Source: Gari tellinella (lineage: Eukaryota; Mollusca; Bivalvia; Cardiida; Psammobiidae). From it: a DNA stretch of 64,000 bases. How positions within the stretch are numbered: position 1 is the stretch's first letter; every line of letters begins with the position of its first letter. The DNA lies in the NCBI GenBank assembly GCA_922989275.2, contig OV277857.1:115682231-115746230 (forward strand), written 5' to 3'. The position numbers and the translations under genes are program-made. Shown here piece after piece: positions 55,411 through 64,000 of this stretch. Below the pieces are notes generated by a model. It was not told the origin of the DNA, ran no database searches, and saw only the letters and a program-made list of their open reading frames with translations.

Positions 55411-55880
55411 GTATAGTAGTAGGCATCCTTCAGTCTTAATAGACTATGGAGTTGTACCTGTAGAAGATGTGCATCGTCTTCTGTGGATGAAGAGGCCGAT
55501 CTGTGATTTTCATGTCCGCTCACAGTGGTGGCATGTGAAGACTGATGCGTCCGGCTCAGAATCGTGACGACCACTGGCTTTTCTCTTGACTCTCTTTTCA
55601 TTGTTTGCCTGCTGGTAGGCAGTCTCTCCTGTCCTCAGACCTGATTTGACCAGTTGCTTCCAGTGAGCTCTGTTGCTGGCCTTTTCTTCCCATGTCACTG
55701 GATTGATGTTGCAGATCTTCATTGTCCTCTTGCATACGTCTTTGTAACGCAATTGGGGACGACCTCTTTGTCTAGTACCTGTTGCTATCTCACCGTATAG
55801 CAGATCCTTTGGTATTCTTCCGTCATCCATTATGTGTACATGTCCGAGCCAGCGCAGGCGGCGTTTGCGGAGGAATGTGT
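55411..55880 (-). mobile_element. 5'-truncated non-LTR retrotransposon (LINE) tail
   Basis: About 470 bp read on the minus strand. It ends in a short 'tactactata' tail instead of poly(A), and is flanked by ACACAATA (55403-55410 and 55881-55888), an 8-10-bp target duplication. Target-primed reverse transcription commonly leaves such 5'-truncated copies. It carries the end of the polymerase frame. Confidence 0.8.
55440..55880 (-). pseudogene. C-terminal fragment of LINE reverse transcriptase ORF
   Basis: The minus-strand frame reads RRLRWLGHVHIMDDGRIPKD, then LLYGEIATGTRQRGRPQLRYK and DVCKRTMK, typical of the region after the RT domain in LINE ORF2 proteins of animals. An in-frame TGA follows TCHHCERT. 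Past it the frame continues KSQIGLFIHRRRC, giving a CX2C...H...C zinc-finger-like end, then a normal stop. So the copy has one nonsense change and lacks the endonuclease and RT domains. The ATG upstream (55896) belongs to the MITE, not to the LINE. Probably inactive. Confidence 0.8.
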
Positions 55881-56169
55881 ACACAATAAGAGACAAATAG
55901 TATGTGCGTTGTTCGGAGGGAGTCGTTATAGGGAGGGAAATTGGCTTACATTTGCAAACAGCTTGAATCTAGATCAGACGTCGCGTCATTTTTTTTTTCT
56001 ATCAAACTGTTCAATATGCAACTTTAAGAAAACAGCAGACGACAACATTAAATACACGATATTATAGCAATAAAAGCGTTAGACATAATTGTTTTGTTTA
56101 GGAAACTGCAGCACGGATTGTTGTAAGGAACCGTTTTTCGGAGGGCCATTGTAGAGAGGGAGTACTGTA

Positions 56170-57729
56170 AGTACAACTTTACGGTGCTAGTCTCATTTAG
56201 ATAATTGCTATAGGGTTATATAAATAGGAAACGGCTTGGACAGTAACTAAATGCAAACACAATGCAATACAATATCGAAAACGGTGACTATTTATCTCTT
56301 TATTTTGAATGTTATCTTTATAAGCTGAATGCCAAACCGTTTGAGTAAGAAACCGACTGATCTAGCTAAAAAACATCACAGAATTCATATTAATTACAAA
56401 CGCATTGGTTAGGAAATAACAGTGTCCTCTATTTCCTTACTTAAATAAAGCAAGAACACATGAATAAGTATGATGCACTTATTTAATAGCAGTTAGATGC
56501 AGACGATAGGGCTGGACTTTTGCAAGTGGTTTAAAAAGAGTAAGGATAGATACACTAAGATGAACATTTCTGAAATAGTAAGCCCCGCGATTGCACCTGT
56601 TTTAAGAACTAAACCTATTTGACATCTATATGCGATTTACCTTAATTCGACAGGACTCTTTAGTAATGAGCTGAAGGGATTCTTAAGAGGAGTTCACGTT
56701 GTAAAACCCTTTATATCATGTAAATCAGAGCATGTGGCAAAAGTAAAAGTTATTGTCAACCAGACCAGCAAACACACAGAAATACCGACAAACAGAAGAA
56801 CATACATACGCGGGGACAAACACAGACATACATACGACAAAATAGAGAGACAGATACTAAACAGTCCGATAGAGAGACATACCTGAGTAAAGGCTCCCAA
56901 TATTTGATTCGGGATTAAAACAAAGTCCCAAATATGTCTACTTCTGATTTTATTCGCTTTTATTTACATGAATCGTAATAAAGTAATAATAATTATGAAG
57001 CAATTTTGGTTTTCAACGGTGTGTATTAAACATGCAATTGGCTAAACTACTTTTGCATAATTTAAGAATAATGACAACATCGATAAATAAAAAAATGTTC
57101 CATTGCAGGTGCAAACAGTGTACTAAATATCAGACACTAGGTAACTCTGCATCTAAGTATGATATCATTCAATGGTTTAAATATACAATATAACAAAACA
57201 AAATCCATGTTTAAAGCTTAATTGCACTTCGTTTTAGATTATATTTCTTGTTTATGTCATCAGCTGCCAGAGCATTATTTAAATAAACGGTCTCTGCGTG
57301 GAAAGAATTTAAAACAATAAGACCATAAATAGAAGAGTTGTAAGAGAGAGTGTCTTGTTCTGCACCGTTTTTTATTACATTCCCGAATCCGTTAGATATT
57401 CATAGTTTCCTTGGTTTTACAAACAATTCATCAGATTGTTCAAATGTCGAAATAAGCATTTTACTTTGGTACACAAATTGAATTAATGCAACTAGTCTAT
57501 AAAATATGTCCCTGTCAATGGATACCGTGTAAGTTTATCTTATAAATATTTATCAATAGCTAAGTTTGTTGACTTTATGTTAGGTTCGATTTGCCGACAT
57601 CCGCGGATCCCTAGATGTTTTGTCGCATTTACACAACCTTTTTGGACTTGTTAACGCGAAATTACCGTTGCTTGTCGAAGTGTTTGACAGGCGATATCTG
57701 CCACTGCCTTTTCTGTTTTAGTTGTATTA
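56170..57729. other. AT-rich, unassigned
   Basis: A short TATCT/GACA-rich tract at 56750-56880 gives a frame of repeated CLS residues; it is low complexity. 56225-56345 has weak family-B scraps. No gene. Confidence 0.4.
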
Positions 57730-58088
57730 TACAGTGCTCTCTCCCGACAACGACCCTCCCAACAACGAATCCCTCCTTACAACAACCCTTGTCGCAGTTC
57801 CCTTAACATGACAATAATATTTAAATTTTTTGTTGCTGCAATATGGTCTGCTATAAATTATCGTGTGCCGTTTTTCTCAAAGTTACATTGTGAACATATT
57901 TTACAGGAAAAAGTTAATGACGAGTGACAAACAGCTTGAATCCGGATCAGACGCGTTACGCGGCGTCTGATCCGGATTCAAGCTGTTTAAAAATGTTAGT
58001 CAATTGCTCTTCCTATAACGACCCCCTCTGAACAACGCACATACTTTTAGGCTCCCATTGGATGTCGTTGTAGAGAGGGAGCGCTGTA
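57730..58088 (-). mobile_element. Family-C MITE, complete, reversed
   Basis: TACAGTGCTCTCTCCCGAC start and 'cgttgtagagagggagcgctgta' end, 359 bp. Hairpin 'gaatccggatcagacgcgttacgcggcgtctgatccggattc'. Best reversed reference for family C. Confidence 0.85.
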
Positions 58089-58109
58089 TATTAAGCTGTC
58101 TTTTATCTA

Positions 58110-58370
58110 TAAGTGTATATTAGTAAACCGTTCACTGACATAATCACCACAACCGACGTAATGCAACGTCTGATCTGGGTCCAGACTGTTCGTCACTCGT
58201 CTTTATGTTTCTCCTGTTAAAATGTCTTATACGTAACTAGAAAAAACAAACAGTAGACGGCAATTTAAAGTAGACGATATTGCAGCAGTGAAAGAGTTAG
58301 ACGGTATTGTGTTGTTTGGGAAAAAGCGACAAGCGTTGTTGTAAGGGGACCGTTTTTCGGATGGCCGTTA
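58110..58370 (+). mobile_element. Family-C MITE, both ends missing
   Basis: 'ccgacgtaatgcaacgtctgatctgggtcc', 'cagtagacggcaatttaaagtagacgatattgcagcagtgaaagagttagacgg', 'gttgttgtaaggggaccg'. It lies 20 bp after the reversed copy, so the two C elements are tail to tail. Confidence 0.65.
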
Positions 58371-59039
58371 AATGCTTAGTTAGTGCATAAAGAGTACAAT
58401 GACTGGAAAAACAATTAACAATTAGACAAACAACCTCTTGATAAGTATTCAGAAATGATATGCTTCTGAAATAAGGGTTAAGTTAGTAAAACATGAACTA
58501 TCTCAATTAGACGTTAACACAAGTGCTGATAGAGTACAACATATTTCAACTTAAGTTTCACAATTAAGGGTATTGTTCTAATTTTCCGTAGAGACTTAAA
58601 TGTAGAACTGTTCAATATTTAGTTGATACCTAAACACGGCTCTAATTAGCATCAGTAATGGACCTCTGTTCTCTTGGCGCCGTTTAAAAGTGTTTCTTTG
58701 AAGGAAGTTTTGCAATTAATGTCATTCTTTCAACTTTCATTATCAACAAATTGCTACATTGTCTGAATGTTGCACTTAAAGTTTTCACTTAAATACCATG
58801 TAATACAATGTAACAAAATGAGTTTCGACGTTTAGAGTTTTGACTCTCAGCAGATTGACACTATGGTTATAAATAGTTTGAGACGGACTCTAAGATATGT
58901 AATGTATCATGCTTTTGATTGGTCAGCTTTAAAACATAACGCTTAAATTTGACCAATCGAAAGCTTGATTATGATTCATATGAATAGTCGTTTATGATCA
59001 AAAGGCAATCGATATTCTGATTTTGACAGGCAATTAAGA
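58371..59039. other. Mostly unassigned; worn family K at 58855-58985
   Basis: 'atagtttgagacggactctaag', 'cttttgattggtcagc' and 'gaccaatcgaaagcttgat' match family K. Confidence 0.45.
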
Positions 59040-59265
59040 AATGAACTGTATTTGTCCATGTTTAGCGAAATAAACGACAGAAAATTATCGGCAAATTCCA
59101 TGAATCGCGCTAGCTGATTCTCGGAGAGAAGATCCGTAAGCCCCAGCTCCTCTGCGAAACATATCCACAAGTCCCGCCCTCTAGAGAAATTGCGTCTATA
59201 CGAACTAAATATCATGTTTTCAATTCAATCGAATGGGACGAATGTAAATATACGACATTACTTTT
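59040..59265 (-). repeat. Dispersed repeat with open frame (FSRG copy 2)
   Basis: The minus-strand frame from 59215 reads MIFSSYRRNFSRGRDLWICF then AEELGLTDLLSENQLARFME and onward, 79 codons without a stop. It matches copy 1 (5415-5600) at both DNA and peptide level, and its lower part matches the inverted repeat at 6037. No known domain recognised. Confidence 0.5.
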
Positions 59266-59953
59266 GTAATATGTAAGCAGGTTTAAACAGGATTAACCGT
59301 TTCCTCAACAAGCATGAGCGCAAAGCAACTATATCCAACTGTGCTTAAGGCTGATGCCTGTTTGAAACAATATGAAATCAAAGCAGAAAGCTCTAATAGG
59401 AGTTTTCTGCTATATTATTACCTTGATTTAATGTGTCACTTGTCTTACATTCAATACATGGGTATTCAATGTTGGCCTTTGTATGACACAAACGGTAGAC
59501 TTGTTCAAAGGCACTTCTATGGAAGACAGAGTTTAAGTAAAACGAATGCTTTAACTCTCTCAACAGTATCATGATTAGCATTTAAGCTACACAAAATAAC
59601 GTGTATAATCGAAATGCTTTAAGTAAATTCAGATAACAAAACATATAGGCGAAACTTGGTAATAATCTGCAAGGCTAAAGAAAAAAGGAAACTATTAATA
59701 AGGAAAATGCATGTTTGAATAATTTGTTTCACCGTATTTGCTTCAATATCGTTATGAAGTCAGAAAAACAGGCGTTACCAATACTATTCCCTTTAATATT
59801 TATTTTGGATCTGCTTAGAGAACAATTTTAATAGAAATATAATTACGTAAGTATCCCCAGGATAACTTTATTATTGATTAACCTGACGGGGGCAAATATA
59901 AGAGTATTCTGCTAAGGTAGACAACATTTAAAGTTTGATACATGTACATGTAA
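59266..59953. other. Old family-H copy, then unassigned
   Basis: 59330-59440 has 'ctgatgcctgtttgaaacaatatgaaatcaaagcagaaagctc...gagttttctgc'. The 86-codon frame at 59314 runs over this repeat and is not taken as a gene. Confidence 0.4.
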
Positions 59954-60141
59954 TTTAACCGCTAAAGTCAATTTTGCACACAGCTTAGATACAGATCAGA
60001 CGCCGCTTAATGCGGCGTATGATCTGGATCAAAACTGTTTGGCACTCGTATACAAGTATGTTTTACTTTGACCACTGCTTTAAATCTAACTTTGAAATAA
60101 AAAAACATTTAACAGACGATATAATGGCGGTGAATAGTTTA
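59954..60141 (+). mobile_element. TTAA-type MITE, short A/S form
   Basis: TTAACCGCTAAAGTC ... 'ggcggtgaatagtttaa', 188 bp. Hairpin 'cagatcagacgccgcttaatgcggcgtatgatctgg'. Confidence 0.65.
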
Positions 60142-60989
60142 AGCAAAACGATAACATTTTGCGGTCAAATAGTTAAAAAAATTCTGTTTATCTGTTATCT
60201 GCAACAAACAGCTGTTTAAAGATCGCACACTTTTGGCATCCCTTTGGCATTTATATCTACACATGTTTTAAGAAGAAAACATGTCCCACTTCAGATCACA
60301 AATCAGAAATACATATACGGTTTTTAGTGAATTCGAGCGATTTCGTAGAGTATAGTTTATCAAAACGACAATTACTTCCTTTATATACGTTATACTTTCA
60401 AGCCATAACAACAACCGACGTCAATTACGTCAAGTAAGAACGCGACGTTACCCGTTTACTCGATCATCTGATAAAATCAACTACAACAAAATAAATCACT
60501 GTTTAAACAGTGGATTATTGCATAGCTGAAAACCACAGACAAGTGCAGAGTCTACTGTACAATTCTCAATTTCATTTCACTCTGTGAACGTAGCTTGTTG
60601 TACATCTTCAGTTTTATGGTATTTCTGTAAGAGTTACATCCCTTTCCCATGTTTTTATTCCAATTGCGCGGATGGATACAGTGCCAGACAATGTTTACCG
60701 AACGGCTATTTATAGTAATAAAATGTGATCTGGCACCCCTGAAAAGCGACACTAAACTTTCTATCGCATTTTCATCCTATAATACCTTTTTGATAAGTAT
60801 ATTTTTATATAATCAAATATTCAATCATTGTATGCTTGACAGTTTTCGTCTGCAAAATAAGTCGTTGAGTAAATACAGTTTAACATAATCAGCCCAAGTG
60901 TTTCGCCCTTTAACTCGGAATACTGTTTCGCTGGTCGGATACAATGTTGATCAGTCACTACTACGGTAGAGTGAGTTACTTTTGTTCGC
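60142..60989. other. Unassigned
   Basis: No repeat or gene recognised in this AT-rich stretch. Confidence 0.4.
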
Positions 60990-61214
60990 TTATCCCTTTC
61001 ATGATCAAATTATTCGGGAGATTTTATCTCTTCGCCGCTTTATTGTCGTCTGCTCAATTATTTCTTTCTGCAAGATATGTTTCAAAGTTAAATTTAAGGT
61101 TGTATAGCTTAATAAATATCGATAAGAGTATAAAACAGCATTACGCGGCGTCTGATCAGGATCCAAACTGTTTGCAAACGCGCTTTAAAACGTCATTGAG
61201 GGTGAAAGGGTTAT
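60990..61214 (-). mobile_element. Family-A MITE lacking one hairpin arm
   Basis: 'ttatccctttcatgatcaaattattcgggag' start and 'gagggtgaaagggttat' end. 'attgtcgtctgctcaattatttctttctgcaag' module present. The palindrome has only the right arm ('cattacgcggcgtctgatcaggatcc'). Confidence 0.75.
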
Positions 61215-62939
61215 ACGCAATCGCAATTCAATAACAAGCTTTTGGATGGTCTCTCTATTCATATCTGAGTGGCAAACAGTTTGGTCACCCAGCATTTGAT
61301 CTGAATCCAACCTGATTGGAATTGAAACAATAGGTGTAGCGTAAACGCGTTTATAAGAAAAGAATAGCGTCATTTCCACTTTCCTCGTACATACGTTTGC
61401 CGCCAAGCTTGTTCTCCACATCTCAGTTACAGCAAACTGGACGCTCTCTCGGAGGGTTTCCCAAGAGCATGAACTGAACTTCTTCGGTGTCTACCATTGA
61501 TTGCCATTACTCCCATTATTGTCCAGACTGACTGGGATGTGAAGTCTCTACAACTTATCTCTGGGAAGACCTGTGGCGGGCGTTATATGTCATGTTTTAC
61601 TGAATGTATCATAGTGATGCCAAATAGTTTGGATACAGGTTAGACCCTGAGTTAAAAATAATATCACTTATTGACTCATAGCGTGCTAACGGCTATACTA
61701 AATGTCCAAATATATAAAAAAGAAAGATGTATATAGTCTTTATTCCTGTTGATACGAAACTTAAGACGAATGCCTAATCAATTTGATACAATATAGAAAG
61801 CGAGAGTTGTTATAATTACTAATAGTATTTTCGAGTTTGAACGGCAAACATTTTGGATCCCCAAAACAATTTGCAATTGACTTGTGTGTGTTGGAGAAAG
61901 AATAACATTTACAGTGATTAAGTGACTGTACTGGGTTTTAGTCTAGATTATGTATAAAGTGCTTCAAATGTTACATGTAAAACTAATTCAGTTTTAAACG
62001 TAAAACTATGATTTTTCATTTCTAAAACGCACACAATGTATACATGTGTAGTCCGGACAAATTGACCTGACGTTGGTGACCTCTATTAGCATGATTTAAC
62101 ACCTCGTTGCATTTCTAAATATAACATCGGAACACTTCGATATCACTTCACCGAGAACGCATGTTGTAACTACACCGGTACCGAGGAAGTATAGCATTTG
62201 CCAGGTTCCACAAATATCGACAAGTATTTAGCTCAAGTGGTAAGGAAGACGACTATACATTTATCCGTACAGTTTGAATCTCTTGCTATACTTTTTACAC
62301 TTATATACTGTTTATTTTAAGTAATTATACACCATTCATTTCGATTGGAACATGTTTCTGTTGTTATTTTTCTAAAAGTTTATATCATAGCGCCTATATG
62401 GTGTATAAAATATGTGCCGTTACCAATCCTTCGCTCTAACGACACATCTATGATATATAAGATTCGTCAAAGGTTTGTCAAAAATGTATATAAAGTGAAC
62501 TGATGGGAGTCGCAGGTGAGGGCATCGATGATTTTACGTGAATTAAAACTCCCTCTAAAACGTAAAATGATAATTTTGAGTAGAAGTGATCTCGGGAATA
62601 GTATTATATCAACAACATTTTCATCTTGCTCATAGTGGAATTTTTAACCCACTGTAGATCACAACTGTAACACGATTCACGTAATTTATCGAACTTTACC
62701 GACACTATACGGGTCGCTGTCGATTATTAATTTATACTGCGTCATCTCACTTTAATTAATTCATGCATAAAGTTCAGCGTCAGGTGAATATGTTCGGACT
62801 ATACTTAGTTTACGGAACATATTTTGTTTGCTTAATAGCTTTTATGAACATCTTGACAATAGTTTGCAACCTAAATGTCAATCTACATCAAACGCAACGA
62901 AATGCAATAAACCGTGGAAAAAGTCATCGTTTTGAAATT
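61215..62939. other. Family-B scrap, then unassigned
   Basis: 61235-61385 keeps 'gtggcaaacagtttggtcacccagcatttgatctg' and 'gcgtaaacgcgtttataagaaaagaatagcg' of family B. 61390-61600 is GC-richer than its surroundings and has no repeat I recognise. The remainder is AT-rich. Confidence 0.4.
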
Positions 62940-63193
62940 GTAAAAATAGTGGACTCATTTTAATCTGTGTGGCAAATAGAAAAGAATCAAATATGACTCC
63001 AAAACTGTTTGCACTGGAATATGTAGTGTAAGCATAAATGCGTTTATAGGGAAATAATAGCGACTTATCCTCTGTATTTGCAATAAACAGCAGTGCTAGA
63101 GAAGTACAAAAATGTTTGTAAGGATAGAAAACACTTTTACCCATTTAGATGACGTCATGGCAGTGATATGGTTAATACATGTACACTCTTTTA
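62940..63193. other. Family-B scrap and a dyad
   Basis: 62990-63070: 'atgactccaaaactgtttgcactgg' and 'gcataaatgcgtttatagggaaataatagcg', the right half of family B. 'gatgacgtcatggcagtga' at 63150 is mirrored at about 63205 by 'tcactgccatgacgtcatc'. Confidence 0.5.
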
Positions 63194-63453
63194 TTAAGCC
63201 GTTCACTGCCATGACGTCATCTGGAAAAGGATGTCTCTATGTTGTGTGAAATGAATTTGGAGATTCTATATTTGTATTAGTCGATATGATGCAACTAGAT
63301 TGTCACAACAAACCGCTTTTAAACTAAGTGAGACTTTACTAAATACTACAGACGTCGAGTAACTGTAAATCTGATCAGGAACAAAATTGTCGGATCAGGA
63401 TAAAAACTGTTTTCAAATGCGCTTGATGACATCATTGAAAGTGAAAGGTTTAA
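63194..63453. mobile_element. TTAA-type MITE, worn
   Basis: 'ttaagccgttcactgcc' start and 'cattgaaagtgaaaggtttaa' end, about 260 bp, with damaged 'aatctgatcagg' and 'ggatcaggataaaaactgttt' arms. Confidence 0.5.
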
Positions 63454-63490
63454 AAGTCAGAACGGTTTGCAGATCGGGTGCGAGAACATT

Positions 63491-63767
63491 TGATTTGATT
63501 TGTTTTGATTTTACGTCGCTTTCAACAGTATTTCAGTCATATCGCGACGTCCAGCTAATTATAGGTGGAGGAAGACCCCAGAAGTCCTTTATGCACTGTT
63601 TCAGGCATAAATCGGCAACTGGGTAGAACCACCGACCTTCCGCAAGCCAGCTGGAAGGCTTCCCCACATGAAAAATCCGAACGAACCTACTGGGATTCGA
63701 ACTCACAGCGGTGAGGAGCTTAGTGATGTTAGTCACAGTGACTATACCACTAGGCCACGGAGGCCCC
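63491..63767 (-). mobile_element. tRNA-derived SINE, full length
   Basis: Read on the minus strand it begins GGGGCCTCCGTGGCCTAGTGG. The A box TGGCCTAGTGG (63747-63757) and B box AGTTCGAATCC (about 63692-63702) fit the Pol III consensus. A central body follows ('gcttgcggaaggtcggtggt'), then the 3' domain 'gtcgcgatatgactgaaatactgttgaaagcgacg' and a short A-rich tail. CGGGTGCGAGAACATT (63475-63490) and CGGGTGCGAGCACATT (63768-63783) are a 16-bp target duplication with one mismatch. Body and tail resemble, from memory, a SINE family widespread in bivalves with a MetaSINE-like 3' domain. It depends on a partner LINE to move. Confidence 0.85.
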
Positions 63768-63783
63768 CGGGTGCGAGCACATT

Positions 63784-64000
63784 AACATTTGACCAGGGTG
63801 ACTTGATTCTTATATTAAATTTTATATTTCTTTAGACATACATGTAATTTCCATATTTGAAAACTAAAAGCAGACGATAAATTTTAAACCCGCGATATCA
63901 TGGTTGTGGAGGATTTTAACTACTGTTCTTTACGAGGAGTTATACGTTAAATTTCATGCAATCGACACTCATTAATAGTGAATGAGAATATTGAAGTGCC
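63784..64000. other. Unassigned window end
   Basis: 'aaaagcagacgataaattttaaacccgcgatatcatgg' near 63868-63905 is a scrap of the module shared by A, S and C. Confidence 0.4.

Larger units (their letters stand above)
55377..56169 (+). mobile_element. Family-C MITE interrupted by a LINE tail
   Basis: 'tacaacgatccctttctac' start; 'gttgttcggagggagtcgttatagggaggg' after the insertion; 'gaatctagatcagacgtcgcg' (hairpin right arm lost); 'gcagcacggattgttgtaagg'; end 'ttgtagagagggagtactgta'. Confidence 0.8.

Noticed and set aside
56694..56900. Cysteine/serine-rich small protein
   Set aside because: It comes from a GACA/TACA-rich low-complexity stretch.
59314..59574. 86-codon protein gene
   Set aside because: The sequence aligns with a decayed family-H MITE.
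63680..63767. Functional tRNA gene on the minus strand
   Set aside because: The tRNA-like part continues into a SINE body with a 3' domain and a target duplication; it is a SINE head.

Overview
The window looks like non-coding, AT-rich animal DNA (by eye roughly one-third G+C), most likely from a bivalve mollusc. Three things point there: a tRNA-headed SINE whose body resembles, from memory, a family common in bivalves; a 183-bp-LTR element whose primer-binding site matches the tRNA-Leu type known from the clam element Steamer; and very dense short inverted-repeat transposons. I find no convincing host protein gene, rRNA, true tRNA gene, CRISPR array or bacterial operon. Nearly every open frame is a by-product of a repeat. 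The only recognisable protein relic is the C-terminal end of a non-LTR retrotransposon polymerase.

Layout. 1-3.4 kb: flank, then a complete non-autonomous LTR retrotransposon (976-3402). 3.4-7.6 kb: old MITE remnants plus a two-copy repeat with an open frame. 8.0-11.5 kb: a decayed composite element with inverted arms and internal repeats. 12.8-17.7 kb: TTAA-flanked MITEs. 17.83-18.81 kb: a miniature LTR element (TRIM) whose LTRs contain a tRNA-like A-box/B-box promoter; its left LTR is split by a 563-bp MITE. 19.9-21.3 kb: three copies of a TA-flanked MITE. 22-27 kb: mixed MITEs and little else. 27.6-29.1 kb: a 1.34-kb inverted-repeat element. 31.6-35.2 kb: MITE, 620-bp foldback, MITE, and a nested pair in which a MITE is split by a 1.26-kb element with 319-bp tandem units. 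35.8-44.3 kb: dense MITEs, a long palindrome and a TTAA MITE nested in a 'tacagtgctccctc' MITE. 46-59 kb: more of the same, with two further nestings and a LINE tail inside a MITE. 63.5-63.8 kb: an intact SINE with a 16-bp target duplication.

Family letters used below. A, S, H and I: MITEs flanked by TTAA (piggyBac-like). B and J: MITEs with TA ends (Tc1/mariner-like). C: 'tacagtgctccctc' MITE. F, G, K, U: other MITEs.

The strongest leads are the TRIM with a Pol III-type promoter inside its LTR, and the fact that unrelated terminal-repeat families (A, S, B, C) carry the same internal hairpin, about 28 times in this window. All coordinates and similarities were read by eye; no alignment or database search was run.
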